A DNA stretch of 64,000 bases from Streptomyces roseicoloratus. Lineage in GTDB: Bacteria > Actinomycetota > Actinomycetes > Streptomycetales > Streptomycetaceae. Below, piece after piece: positions 8,491 through 19,640 of this stretch (the stretch's first letter is position 1; every line of letters begins with the position of its first letter). The position numbers and the translations under genes are program-made. Location: the NCBI RefSeq assembly GCF_004117935.1, contig NZ_SDOY01000048.1, forward strand, positions 1 to 64,000. Direction: 5' to 3'. Below the pieces are notes generated by a model. It saw only the letters and a program-made list of their open reading frames with translations. It was not told the DNA's origin and searched no databases.

Positions 8491-9123
8491 ATGAGCAGCG
8501 GCGACGGTACGGCAGGGGGCTTCCTGGGGCGTGCCTCCGGGGGGAAGGGTCCGTATCCGCTTCACGGCAGTGTGGGCGGCCTCGGCACGGCCACGGGAGC
8601 GGCCGCGACGCCTGCGGGCGAGGCCCAGGAGACCGTCGGCTACCGCGGCCCCACGGCCTGCGCCGCGGCCGGCATCACGTACCGCCAGCTGGACTACTGG
8701 GCGCGCACCGGCCTCGTCGAGCCCAGCGTACGGCCCGCGTACGGCTCGGGCACCCAGCGGCTCTACAGCTTCCGTGACGTCGTGGTCCTGAAGATCGTCA
8801 AGCGCTTCCTGGACACCGGGGTCGCGCTGCAGAACATCCGGGCGGCGGTGCAGCACCTGCGGGCCCGCGGATTCCGCGACCTCGAGCGCATGACCCTGAT
8901 GAGCGACGGGGCGACCGTCTACGAGTGCTCGTCGCCGGACGAGGTCGTCGACCTGCTCCAGGGCGGGCAGGGCGTCTTCGGCATCGCCGTCGGCGTGGTC
9001 TGGCGTGACGTCGAGGCGGCGCTGTCGCAGCTGCACGGCGAGCGCGTCGACACCGGCGAGACGCTGATCGGGCACAACCCGGCCGACGAGCTGGCGCGGC
9101 GGCGCCGGGACCGCGCCGTCTGA
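8491..9123 (+). CDS. MerR-family regulator (Rv1830-like)
   Basis: A 210-residue protein. About 50 disordered Gly/Ala-rich residues precede a MerR winged helix (about residues 52-125, with ITYRQLDYWARTGLVEP and SGTQRLYSFRDVVVLK), then a compact effector domain. It corresponds to Rv1830 in the conserved block; the target genes in Streptomyces are unknown to me. ATG 8491 is favoured by GGAGGG at 8477-8482 (8-base spacing); GTG 8488 is immediately upstream. Its promoter and dyads lie at 8393-8456, which suggests autoregulation. Confidence 0.82.
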   Translation: MSSGDGTAGGFLGRASGGKGPYPLHGSVGGLGTATGAAATPAGEAQETVGYRGPTACAAAGITYRQLDYWARTGLVEPSVRPAYGSGTQRLYSFRDVVVLKIVKRFLDTGVALQNIRAAVQHLRARGFRDLERMTLMSDGATVYECSSPDEVVDLLQGGQGVFGIAVGVVWRDVEAALSQLHGERVDTGETLIGHNPADELARRRRDRAV

Positions 9124-9149
9124 CCCCGCCGCTCCGCGCCGCAGGGAAC

Positions 9150-9173
9150 CGGCCCGTACACATGTGCGGGCCG
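9150..9173 (+). terminator. Hairpin after the MerR gene
   Basis: CGGCCCG (9150-9156) pairs with CGGGCCG (9167-9173) around a 10-base loop. It ends one base before the dinB promoter motif at 9175, so it likely insulates dinB from read-through. Confidence 0.55.
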
Positions 9174-9174
9174 A

Positions 9175-9197
9175 TTGTCAGTGGTGTGGGGCAGCAT
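9175..9197 (+). promoter_or_regulatory. RecA-independent DNA-damage promoter (PafBC type) of dinB
   Basis: TTGTCAGTG (9175-9183), then 8 bases, then CAGCAT (9192-9197). The established mycobacterial RecA-NDp consensus is TGTCRGTG-N8-TANNNT, activated by PafBC. The upstream element is exact; the -10 deviates at its first base. Transcription would start near the GTG at 9205. Confidence 0.65.
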
Positions 9198-9204
9198 CGG
9201 AACC

Positions 9205-10692
9205 GTGAGAGCCGCCCCCACGATCCTGCATCTCGACATGGATGCCTTCTTCGCCGCCGCCGAGCAGGCGTCGAAGCCGAGCCTGCGCGGAAAACCCGTG
9301 GTCGTGGGCGGGCTCGGGCCGCGCGGAGTGGTCGCGACCGCGTCGTACGAGGCGCGGCGCTTCGGCGTGCACTCGGCCATGCCGATGGCGCAGGCACGGC
9401 GGCTCGCGCCGAACGCGGCGTACCTGGTGCCGCGGTTCGCCTTCTACCGGGCGATCAGCGGCCAGGTCATGGAGCTGCTCGGGCGGCTCTCGCCCCTGGT
9501 CGAGCCGCTGAGCCTGGACGAGGCCTTCGTCGACCTGGAGGTCGGCGGCGTCGCGGACGACGGCGCGAGCGCGCGGGCCGCGGGGGAGCGGCTCCGGCGG
9601 GACATCCTCGCGACCACCGGCCTCACCGGGTCGGTGGGCCTCGCCGGTTCCAAGATGCTCGCGAAGATCGCCTCGGAGGAGGCCAAGCCGGACGGTCTCG
9701 TGCTGATCGAGCCGGGCACGGAACGGGAGCTGCTCGGGCCGCGCTCGGTGCGGATCATCCCCGGCGTCGGTCCGGCCACCGGCGAGCACCTGCGGCGGGC
9801 CGGGATCACGACGGTCACCGGCGTGGTGGAGGCGGGCGAGGACGAGCTCGTACGGCTCCTCGGGAAGTCCCACGGGGCCTCGCTGTACCTGCTGGCCCTC
9901 GGGCACGACGACCGGCCCGTGGTGGCCGAGCGGGACGCCAAGTCGGTGTCCGTGGAGGACACCTTCGACGTGGACCTGCACGACCGGCTGCGGATCCGGC
10001 TGGAGGTGGAGCGGCTCGCGGAGCGGTGCGTGACGCGGCTGCGCGGATCCGGGCACTCGGGCCGGACGATCGTGCTGAAGGTGCGGCGCTACGACTTCTC
10101 GACGCTGACCCGTTCCGAGACGCTGCGCGGACCCACGGACGACCCGGTGGTGGTGCGCGAGGCGGCGGCGCGGCTGCTCGATCTGGTGGACACGACCGGA
10201 GGCGTGCGGCTCCTCGGCGTCGGGGTGAGCGGGCTCGCGGACTACACGCAGGAGGACCTGTTCGCCCAGGCGGAGGCCGAGGCGCGGGCGGAGGCGCGGA
10301 CCGGGGCTCCGTCGGAGACGGACGCCCCCGACGGGGCGGCGGGCGAGGCGGGCGGAGCCGGGGAGGCCGCGGGCGCATCCCCTGCCGTGGTCGCCGCCGC
10401 GGGTGGGGCCGCGTCCTCAGCCGCGGCAGCCTCCCCGGCCGACGCGGACGCGCCGCCGACGGCCACGGAGGGCGTCGAGCGGCGCTGGGCTCCCGGGCTC
10501 GACGTACGGCACGTTGTCCACGGGCACGGGTGGGTGCAGGGCAGCGGCGTCGGCCGGGTCACCGTCCGCTTCGAGGAGCCGACCTCGGCGCCCGGCCGGG
10601 TGCGCACCTTCGCGGTCGACGACCCGGAGCTCGAGCCCGCGGACCCGCTGCCGCTCGTCCCCGGCGCGACGGGTACGACAGGCGTGGCGTGA
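9205..10692 (+). CDS. dinB: DNA polymerase IV (Y-family translesion polymerase)
   Basis: A 495-residue Y-family polymerase. LDMDAFFAAAEQ (near residue 12) and SLDEAFVD (near 105) carry the metal-binding acidic residues, and helix-hairpin-helix, little-finger and thumb regions follow to about 345. After that comes an Ala/Gly/Glu-rich linker (about 355-430) and an unusual 60-residue tail (WAPGLDVRHVVHGHGWVQ) that resembles a small beta barrel. The start at GTG 9205 is chosen because the more upstream TTG is part of the promoter and 9205 is 7 bases after the -10, implying a leaderless message. It should bypass damaged bases at the replication fork. Confidence 0.9.
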   Translation: MRAAPTILHLDMDAFFAAAEQASKPSLRGKPVVVGGLGPRGVVATASYEARRFGVHSAMPMAQARRLAPNAAYLVPRFAFYRAISGQVMELLGRLSPLVEPLSLDEAFVDLEVGGVADDGASARAAGERLRRDILATTGLTGSVGLAGSKMLAKIASEEAKPDGLVLIEPGTERELLGPRSVRIIPGVGPATGEHLRRAGITTVTGVVEAGEDELVRLLGKSHGASLYLLALGHDDRPVVAERDAKSVSVEDTFDVDLHDRLRIRLEVERLAERCVTRLRGSGHSGRTIVLKVRRYDFSTLTRSETLRGPTDDPVVVREAAARLLDLVDTTGGVRLLGVGVSGLADYTQEDLFAQAEAEARAEARTGAPSETDAPDGAAGEAGGAGEAAGASPAVVAAAGGAASSAAAASPADADAPPTATEGVERRWAPGLDVRHVVHGHGWVQGSGVGRVTVRFEEPTSAPGRVRTFAVDDPELEPADPLPLVPGATGTTGVA

Positions 10693-10696
10693 GGTG

Positions 10697-10728
10697 GAGG
10701 AGGCGGGAGGGGCCCGTCAGGCCTCCTC
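10697..10728. terminator. Possible shared hairpin between dinB and the PRC-barrel gene
   Basis: GAGGAGGC (10697-10704) pairs with GCCTCCTC (10721-10728) around a 16-base loop. It lies between convergent genes and overlaps the end of the minus-strand gene. Weak evidence. Confidence 0.35.
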
Positions 10729-11091
10729 CTGGCCCGCCAGGCGGCCGAAGTCGCGGGGCGAGGCGTCCGGGGGCGCGGGCGGCAGCGCGAGGCTGTAGTG
10801 GCGGTAGAGCTGGAGTTCCTGCTCGGGGGAGAGGTGGCGGCCGACGCCGAAGTCGGGAGCGTCCTTGATGAGCGCGCGCTCGTACGGGACGTGGAGGCCG
10901 TCGCCGGCCAGTTCGCTCGGCTCCAGGGGGACGAACGCGTCCCGGCTGAACAGGCCGGTGCGGACGGCGGCCCATTCGGGGACGCCCGTCGCGTCGTCCA
11001 GGTACACCTCGTCCACGGTGCCGATCTTGTGTCCGTTCCGGTCGAACGCCTTGCGGCCGATCAGGCTGCGCGGATCGATGTCGGTCTGCAC
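10717..11091 (-). CDS. PRC-barrel domain protein
   Basis: A 124-residue protein. Residues 8-80 form a PRC barrel (IGRKAFDRNGHKIGTVDEVY and a later RDAFVPLEPSELAGD strand), followed by a short helical tail ending in a GHL/PEQELQLYRHY-type region. Such proteins are found with stress and envelope functions in actinobacteria, but no partner is certain. The start is GTG 11091 with GGAGGG 4 bases upstream. It is transcribed away from the glycine riboswitch and gcvP. Confidence 0.8.
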   Translation of the reverse strand: MQTDIDPRSLIGRKAFDRNGHKIGTVDEVYLDDATGVPEWAAVRTGLFSRDAFVPLEPSELAGDGLHVPYERALIKDAPDFGVGRHLSPEQELQLYRHYSLALPPAPPDASPRDFGRLAGQEEA

Positions 11092-11211
11092 GGTCCCTCC
11101 AACTGGTCGCAACTGCTCTGCAAGCTCTACGAAAGTGCACATCTGGGATGTCGGCCACTTGAGCGATGGAAGGAGGAACGGCGCTGGTAGGCTGGCTGTG
11201 GCTGTGGACCC

Positions 11212-11418
11212 CGCGCGGGAGAGTCCTCCGGAGAAGGCTTCCGGAGGCGCCGAAGGAGCAAATCCTCCCCGGAATCTCTCAGGCACCCGTACCGCGTGGA
11301 CGAGGTCACTCTGGAAAGCAGGGCGGACGTCGACGGCTTCCGCCCTCACCGACGGTGAAAGCCGGCCTGCCCTCGGGGCACGGCCGGTGAAGCTCTCAGG
11401 TTGAGATGACAGAGGGGG
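11212..11418 (+). promoter_or_regulatory. Tandem glycine riboswitch
   Basis: Two glycine aptamers in a row. The first has GGGAGAGTCC (about 11217), CGCCGAAGGAGCAA (11249-11262) and TCTCTCAGGC (11275), ending at CTCTGGAAAGC (about 11309-11319). The second has CACCGACGGTGAAAGCC (11347-11363), GAAGCTCTCAGG (11389-11400) and GACAGAGGGGGA (11408-11419). This is the Rfam glycine riboswitch pattern. It precedes gcvP, so glycine binding should switch on its own cleavage enzyme. A hairpin at 11428-11449 lies between aptamer and start codon and may be the expression platform. Confidence 0.93.
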
Positions 11419-11483
11419 AGGCCGTCCGGGCACCCGCGCCGAGGTGCCCCTCGTAGGTCGTGACGACCAGGAGGCCCCCGTAC

Positions 11484-14369
<2,886 letters not shown>

Positions 14370-14378
14370 GCATGACGA

Positions 14379-14415
14379 GAGGGCCGGTTCGGAGCGCGTC
14401 TCCGGGCCGGCCCTC
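14379..14415 (+). terminator. gcvP terminator
   Basis: GAGGGCCGG (14379-14387) pairs with CCGGCCCTC (14407-14415), with a 19-base loop region and a T-containing tail. It begins 10 bases after the gcvP stop. Confidence 0.75.
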
Positions 14416-14453
14416 GGTCTTTCCCGTGCCCCTGAGGCGCGGGCGGACGGCCG

Positions 14454-14660
14454 TCAGGCCGCCGTCGTCACCCCGGCCGCCGTCAGCGGGCGGTGCGGGG
14501 CGATGATCTGCCCGTCCGGCAGCAGCTCACCGGTGTCCTCGAAGAGCAGGACGCCGTTGCACAGCAGGCTCCAGCCCTGTTCCGGGTGGTGGGCCACAGG
14601 GCGGGCGGCCTCCCGGTCGGCGGAGTCGGCGGTGGGACAGGCGGGCTGGTGCTGGCACAT
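14454..14660 (-). CDS. DUF5999 family small protein
   Basis: A 68-residue protein starting MCQHQPACP, with three cysteines (two near the N-terminus and one in LLCNGVLLFED). This matches the small DUF5999 family, common in Streptomyces and of unknown function. The ATG at 14660 is chosen because homologues start with MCQH; only a weak GAAAG precedes it. It is convergent with gcvP and separated by the terminator. Confidence 0.75.
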   Translation of the reverse strand: MCQHQPACPTADSADREAARPVAHHPEQGWSLLCNGVLLFEDTGELLPDGQIIAPHRPLTAAGVTTAA

Positions 14661-14903
14661 GGAGGGATTCTTTCGCTGCGTCGTGGTGGATGTCCTGCGG
14701 CTCTTCGTCGGCATGGCCGCCCCCGTCGGTCGGTTCGGTTCCGGTCCCCAGTCTTGCCCTACGGACGGCTTTCCGCAGGGATTTCGCGGCAGCTCGTCCT
14801 CTCCGGGGAAGACGCATCACCCTTCGGGGCGGTTCGGCTCAACCACCCCGTCACTTAGGGGGGTTCGGGGTGGTCCCAGTGGGCTAGTCCGAACGTGACC
14901 CGC

Positions 14904-14959
14904 CTCGGACAGCAGTGCGCCCCGGGACCCGTAGGCCCTGGGGCGCACTGCTGTCCGAG
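14904..14959 (-). terminator. Long perfect hairpin downstream of a hypothetical gene
   Basis: A perfect 20-bp stem (14904-14923 with 14940-14959) and a 16-base loop. It lies 11 bases past the stop of the minus-strand gene at 14971-15579. The length is unusual but the position fits a terminator. Confidence 0.7.
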
Positions 14960-14970
14960 AGGGCGCGCGG

Positions 14971-15579
14971 TCAGGCCGTCGCGCTCGCGGCGGAGCCGAG
15001 CAGGGGCGGCGGGGTGAGCCGCAGACCGATCACCGGGAGCAGATCGGCGAGCCCGTAGGGGCGGTTGGCCGCGATCCCGGGCGGGGCGGGCGCGAGCGGC
15101 ACCAGCAGGTCCGCCGGTCCGGGCTCGGTGCCGGCCCCGTCCGCTTCGGTGTCGGCGTGCAGCCACAGCGTCAGCATGTAGAGCTCCGGCACGGAGAGCA
15201 GCCGCGGCTGGTACGGGGTGGGCAGCGCCTCGGCCTGGATCAGGGCCCGTTCGGTGGCCGCGACGTAGGGACCCTCGAAGAAGTGGGAGAAGGTCCAGCC
15301 GTCGGGCGTGAGCATGGTGTCGGCGGCGGCGATCGCCCGGTCCCCGTTGCGGATGAGGAAGCGCCAGCCCGCCAGCCGGGTGCGCGGTGGCCGCTGACCG
15401 GCCGGGCCGGCGGCCGCGGGCGTGTCGAGCACGTGGACGGGCAGGGGCAGTTCGGGGCTCAGCGGTCCCTGTGCGGTCCGCAGGGCCGGTGTGCGCGGTT
15501 CTCGTACCGCCGAAGGCGAGCCGAGGGCCGCGAGGACACTGCGGAGGGCCGGCGCGGGGGCCGGGGAGGGTCGGAGCAT
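14971..15579 (-). CDS. Hypothetical protein
   Basis: A 202-residue soluble protein that I do not recognise. The N-terminal 70 residues are Pro/Ala-rich; the middle (about 75-130) is a conserved-looking alpha/beta region with GWRFLIRNGDRAIAAADTM and WTFSHFFEGPY; no membrane segment or signal peptide is seen. The ATG has GAGAGGCG just upstream. It ends in a strong terminator and has a 495-base, less GC-rich region upstream, so it is probably a single-gene transcript with its own control region. Confidence 0.7.
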   Translation of the reverse strand: MLRPSPAPAPALRSVLAALGSPSAVREPRTPALRTAQGPLSPELPLPVHVLDTPAAAGPAGQRPPRTRLAGWRFLIRNGDRAIAAADTMLTPDGWTFSHFFEGPYVAATERALIQAEALPTPYQPRLLSVPELYMLTLWLHADTEADGAGTEPGPADLLVPLAPAPPGIAANRPYGLADLLPVIGLRLTPPPLLGSAASATA

Positions 15580-16074
15580 GATGGGTCGCCTCTCACTCAG
15601 GAGACACGGTGAAGCGTGGGCAGGTAATCGACGGCGCTGTCAGCGACGGGGCCAGAGAGGGGGGCCATGGGTGCATGGCCGTGCGCCAACACTCTGCCTC
15701 GTGCGCGGAGTTTATACGACACGTGTTCACACAGTGTTTCCGCTAGGCGCCGGTGATATTCCTGACAAGGCGTCATTCGGTCGTATTCCCCGGGCGATTC
15801 GATGGAATGCATGGCTCCGCGAAACCGCTGCCTGCGCTTTCTCCGCCGGGCCGGTCGGCCGAATCTCGCCCCGTGCTGCGCCGGTGCAGTGCGGACAATA
15901 TGACATTGGTATATGTCGATTCTCTTTGCCCGTGGAGACTGCCTCCGGAGAAAGCCTGCCAAGAGTAACGGATCACACCTGCGTTCCGCAGGGGTTGTCG
16001 ATCAGCCGACGGGGCATCATCGTCCGTGACGCTCGCGGCCGTCGCGGCGGCCGCCCACTCGGGAAGGACCCTCG
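15580..16074. other. Intergenic region, less GC-rich, divergent control region
   Basis: 495 bases between divergent genes, with visibly more A/T than the flanks (for example around 15720-15790 and 15895-15935). Open frames here lack ribosome sites and normal codon bias, so I call no gene. It presumably holds promoters for both neighbours; I could not place them confidently. Confidence 0.5.
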
Positions 16075-17592
16075 ATGGGGGAGAAGGTCGTGGCCGACGG
16101 GTTCGGCCCGTCCGACCGGCAGCGCTACCGTCGCAAGCTCCAGCAGTGCCTCGCGGCACTCGCGCGACTGCTCGCGGAGAAGCGGTTCGACCGGCCCCGC
16201 AATCTCATGGGCCTGGAGATCGAACTCAATCTCGCGGGCGACGACGGGCTGCCCAGGATGCTCAACGCACCGGTTCTCGACCGGATCGCCAGCCCGGATT
16301 TCCAGACCGAACTCGGCATGTTCAACCTGGAAGTGAACATCGCCCCGCACCGGCTCGACGGCCACGTATTCGACCGGCTCGCCGAAGAACTCCGCATCGG
16401 ACTCGGGTACGCCGACCGCAAGGCCCGGGAGCTGGACGCGGGCGTCCTGATGATCGGCATACTGCCGACGCTCACCCAGGACGACGCGGTCCACGCGAAC
16501 CTTTCCGCGGCCGACCGCTACGCGCTCCTCAACGACCAGATACTCGCCGCCCGCGGCGAGGACTTCACGCTCGACATCCAGGGCGTGGAGCGGCTGCACT
16601 GCACCGCCGCCTCGATCGTCCCGGAGGCCGCCTGCACCTCGGTTCAGTTGCACCTCCAGGTGACCCCGCCGCGCTTCGCCGCCCTGTGGAACGCGGCCCA
16701 GGCCGTCGCCGGGGTCCAGATAGCCGTGGGCGCCAACGCGCCCTTCCTGTTCGGGCACGAGCTGTGGCGCGAGTCCCGGCCGCCGCTGTTCACCCAGGCC
16801 ACCGACACCCGGCCGCCCGAGCTGCAGGCACAGGGCGTGCGCCCGCGCACCTGGTTCGGCGAGCGCTGGGTGGACTCGGTCTACGACCTGTTCGAGGAGA
16901 ACCTGCGCTACTTCCCGGCCCTGCTGCCGATCTGCGAGGACGAGGACCCGCTGCGCGTCCTGGACGAGGGCGGGGTGCCCAGGCTCCAGGAACTGGTCCT
17001 GCACAACGGCACCGTCTACCGCTGGAACCGGCCCGTCTACGGCTGGGTCGACGGCGTCCCCCACCTGAGGGTGGAGAACCGGGTGCTCCCGGCCGGACCG
17101 ACGGTCACCGACGTCGTCGCCAACGCCGCCTTCTACTACGGACTCGTCCGCTCGCTCGCCGAAGACTCCCGGCCGGTCTGGAAACGGATGGACTTCGCCG
17201 ACGCGGGCCACAACTTCGACACCGCCTGCCGCCACGGCATCGACGCGGAGCTGCGCTGGCCCCGCCCGGGACGCGCCGGCGGCGTGCAGACCGTGCCCGC
17301 CGTACGGCTGGTACTCGACGAGCTGCTGCCGCTGGCCGCGGCCGGGCTCGACGCCTGGCACATCGAGCGGCGCGACCGCGACTTCTACCTGGGCGTGATC
17401 GAGGAGCGCTGCCGGCGGCGGGTGAACGGCGCCTCCTGGCAGGCGGACACCTTCCACCGGTTCCTGGAGTCGGGCCTCGACCGCCCGGCCGCCCTCGCGG
17501 CCACCACCCGGCGCTACCGCGAGCTCATGCTCACCGGGGAGCCGGTGCACACCTGGCCGGTGGGGGCCGAGAGCGCCGCACCGGTCACGTAG
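16075..17592 (+). CDS. Glutamate-cysteine ligase family (GCS2-type) protein
   Basis: A 505-residue ATP-grasp-like carboxylate-amine ligase of the GCS2 family. MGLEIELNL (near residue 45) carries the metal/substrate glutamates, and the GMFNLEVNIAPH strand (about 80-92) and the RVENRVLPAGPTVTDV region (about 328-343) are characteristic. Family members join glutamate to an amine; as actinomycetes make mycothiol rather than glutathione, the true substrate is uncertain. The ATG has GGGAAGG 7 bases upstream. A CPBP protease gene follows by 46 bases and may be co-transcribed. Confidence 0.8.
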   Translation: MGEKVVADGFGPSDRQRYRRKLQQCLAALARLLAEKRFDRPRNLMGLEIELNLAGDDGLPRMLNAPVLDRIASPDFQTELGMFNLEVNIAPHRLDGHVFDRLAEELRIGLGYADRKARELDAGVLMIGILPTLTQDDAVHANLSAADRYALLNDQILAARGEDFTLDIQGVERLHCTAASIVPEAACTSVQLHLQVTPPRFAALWNAAQAVAGVQIAVGANAPFLFGHELWRESRPPLFTQATDTRPPELQAQGVRPRTWFGERWVDSVYDLFEENLRYFPALLPICEDEDPLRVLDEGGVPRLQELVLHNGTVYRWNRPVYGWVDGVPHLRVENRVLPAGPTVTDVVANAAFYYGLVRSLAEDSRPVWKRMDFADAGHNFDTACRHGIDAELRWPRPGRAGGVQTVPAVRLVLDELLPLAAAGLDAWHIERRDRDFYLGVIEERCRRRVNGASWQADTFHRFLESGLDRPAALAATTRRYRELMLTGEPVHTWPVGAESAAPVT

Positions 17593-17638
17593 GTAGGGTT
17601 CCCCGTATCCCGGAGGGCGAGCGCGAGGGAGAGCGGGC

Positions 17639-18448
17639 GTGGTGTCGGAGCAACGAACGGTGGACGCTTCCCTGCCTCCCGACGGGCTCCCGCGCGGAAT
17701 CCTGCGCTCCGAGACGCTCATCGTGCTCGCGCTCTCGCTCGGCGCGAGTGCGCTGTCCTCGCTGATCAGTTTCGTCGGCTCGCTGACCAAGCCCGGCTCC
17801 CTCAAGGCACAGGCCGCCACGCTCAACGGCTCGTACGCTCCGGGGCGGCCGTGGCTCGACCTGGCGTGGCAGCTGTTCGGCATCGCCAGTGCGCTCGTGC
17901 CGGTCGTCCTCGTCGCCCACCTGCTGCTGCGCGAGGGCGCCGGGGCGCGCGGGCTGCGGGCGATCGGCTTCGACCGCACCCGGCCGTGGCCGGACCTCGG
18001 CCGCGGGGCGCTCGTCGCGGCCGGCATCGGCAGCGCCGGCCTCGCCTTCTACCTGGCGGCGCGCGCCTCCGGGTTCAACCTCACCGTGGTGCCCGAGTCG
18101 CTGCCCGACGTGTGGTGGAAGTACCCGGTCCTCATCCTCTCGGCGATCCAGAACTCCGTCCTGGAGGAGGTGATCGTCGTCGGCTACCTGCTGCGCAGGC
18201 TCGACCAGTTGGGCTGGTCCCCGAAGGCTTCGCTCGCGGCGAGCGCGGTGCTCCGCGGCTCGTACCACCTGTACCAGGGCATCGGCGGATTCCTCGGCAA
18301 CATGGTGATGGGCGTGGTGTTCGCGTGGCTGTACCGGCGCTGGGGCCGGGTGGGCCCGCTGGTGGTGGCGCACGCGCTGCTCGACATCGTGGCCTTCGTG
18401 GGCTACGGGCTGCTCGCCGGGAAGGTGAGCTGGCTCCCGACGCCGTGA
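17639..18448 (+). CDS. CPBP family intramembrane metalloprotease (CAAX-like)
   Basis: A 269-residue protein with about seven membrane segments. The three CPBP motifs are present: LEEVIVVGYL (glutamate pair, about residues 170), RGSYHLYQG (histidine, about 204) and HALLD (about 245). These form the metal site of the ABI/CAAX-protease fold, which cleaves membrane-associated peptides or acts in bacteriocin self-immunity; the substrate here is unknown. GTG 17639 is chosen; GTG 17642 is adjacent. A strong terminator separates it from the convergent PhzF gene. Confidence 0.82.
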   Translation: MVSEQRTVDASLPPDGLPRGILRSETLIVLALSLGASALSSLISFVGSLTKPGSLKAQAATLNGSYAPGRPWLDLAWQLFGIASALVPVVLVAHLLLREGAGARGLRAIGFDRTRPWPDLGRGALVAAGIGSAGLAFYLAARASGFNLTVVPESLPDVWWKYPVLILSAIQNSVLEEVIVVGYLLRRLDQLGWSPKASLAASAVLRGSYHLYQGIGGFLGNMVMGVVFAWLYRRWGRVGPLVVAHALLDIVAFVGYGLLAGKVSWLPTP

Positions 18449-18470
18449 GTGCGCGGCGGTACGGGGGCTC

Positions 18471-18510
18471 GCCTCAGGGGCGTACGGCAGGGGCCGTACG
18501 CCCCTGAGGC
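18471..18510. terminator. Bidirectional terminator
   Basis: A perfect 18-bp stem (18471-18488 with 18493-18510, GCCTCAGGGGCGTACGGC) with a 4-base loop, between the convergent CPBP and PhzF genes. Confidence 0.85.
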
Positions 18511-18624
18511 GTTCTCGGGGCCCCGGGGCCCCGGGTGTCCCAGGTCCTCGGGATGCCCCGGGGCCTCGGGGTGTCCGGGGTGGGGTGTTCCCGACTCCAG
18601 GGGTTCCGGTCCCTCGGGGTTCCT

Positions 18625-19434
18625 TCAGGCGTGCAGCTCGCCGTCGATGACGGTGACCGCGTGGCCGTTGAGGTGGGTGCGCTCGCCGCGCAGACGGGTG
18701 CGGACGATGCCGGTGCGCGCGCCGCCCTGGAAGCCGGTCAGCTCGTCGCGGTTGAAGCGGGCCGACCAGTACGGCGCGAGAGCCGTGTGGGCGCTTCCGG
18801 TGACCGGGTCCTCGTCGATGCCGACGGCCGGGAAGAAGCCGCGTGAGACGAACTGGTACGCGCCCTCCGGGTCGTCGGCGACGGCGGTCGCGATGATCCC
18901 GCGCTCGGACAGGCTGCTCAGCAGGGCGAAGTCCGGGGCGAGGCCGCGGACGGTGGCCTCGTCGGCCAGCTCCACGACCAGGTCGCCGATGTGGGGGGCG
19001 GTGTCGTGGACGGCGACCGGCTTCGCGCCGAGCGCCTTCTCCAGGCCCTCGGGCGCCGGGACCGGGGTGAGCGAGCTGGTCGGGAAGTCGAGGGTGATGG
19101 TGCCGTCCGGCTCGGCCGTGGCGATCAGGACGCCGCACCGGGCGGCGAAGCGGACGGTTCCGGTGGCGACGCCCGTGCCGCGCAGGACGTGGGCGGTGGC
19201 CAGGGTGGCGTGGCCGCACATGTCGACCTCGGTGGTGGGCGTGAACCAGCGCAGCGCCCAGTCGGCCTCGCCGCCGGGCGGCAGCGGGTGGGCGAAGGCG
19301 GTCTCCGAGAGGTTGACCTCGGCGGCCACCTTCTGGAGCCAGGCGTCCTCGGGGAAGGCGTCCAGGAGCAGGACTCCGGCCGGGTTGCCGGAGAAGGGCC
19401 GGTCGGTGAAGGCATCGACGATTCGCATCCGCAT
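18625..19434 (-). CDS. PhzF family isomerase/epimerase
   Basis: A 269-residue protein of the PhzF/DAP-epimerase fold, made of two similar halves. The N-terminus IVDAFTDRPFSGNPAGV is typical, the catalytic glutamate is in NLSETAF (about residue 45), and CGHATLATAH and DPVTGSAH are the substrate loops. No other phenazine genes are near, so this is one of the many stand-alone PhzF-like enzymes with unknown substrate. ATG 19434 is chosen, ATG 19428 being equally possible. It is a single-gene unit with a shared terminator downstream. Confidence 0.85.
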   Translation of the reverse strand: MRMRIVDAFTDRPFSGNPAGVLLLDAFPEDAWLQKVAAEVNLSETAFAHPLPPGGEADWALRWFTPTTEVDMCGHATLATAHVLRGTGVATGTVRFAARCGVLIATAEPDGTITLDFPTSSLTPVPAPEGLEKALGAKPVAVHDTAPHIGDLVVELADEATVRGLAPDFALLSSLSERGIIATAVADDPEGAYQFVSRGFFPAVGIDEDPVTGSAHTALAPYWSARFNRDELTGFQGGARTGIVRTRLRGERTHLNGHAVTVIDGELHA

Positions 19435-19561
19435 GGGACGGACCGTACCCGAGCCGGAAAACCACGGGCCAAGGCCAATCCGCGACGACTGGCCCGGGCG
19501 GGAGGCCGGGTCCGGGCGCGGCGGTGGGCGCGGCGGTGGGCGCCGTCGGGTGCCGCGGGTG

Positions 19562-19614
19562 TTGTCGGACGTAGTGTTCCGATATATCGTTGAGGCATCG
19601 CGACAGTTCAACGA
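19562..19614 (+). promoter_or_regulatory. PadR-gene promoter with overlapping dyad operator
   Basis: TTGTCG (19562-19567), a 17-base spacer and TATCGT (19585-19590) form a promoter. CGATATATCG (19580-19589) is a perfect palindrome over the -10, and TCGTTGA (19587-19593) is repeated inverted as TCAACGA (19608-19614). This is the expected layout for autorepression by the PadR protein encoded 27 bases downstream. Confidence 0.6.
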
Positions 19615-19640
19615 TGAGTCTCGATGGAAGGAGTGCGGCG

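Noticed and set aside
9175..9204. A TTG start for dinB at 9175
   Set aside because: The bases form the TTGTCAGTG promoter element, and homologues begin at the MRAAPTILHLDMD position.
15597..15962. A 121-residue minus-strand frame in the 15.6-16.0 kb gap
   Set aside because: No ribosome site, no coherent fold and mixed codon use; it is better seen as non-coding.
18511..18624. A structured RNA or repeat in the G-rich stretch after the CPBP/PhzF terminator
   Set aside because: It is only an irregular GGGG/CCCC-rich sequence with no consistent unit.
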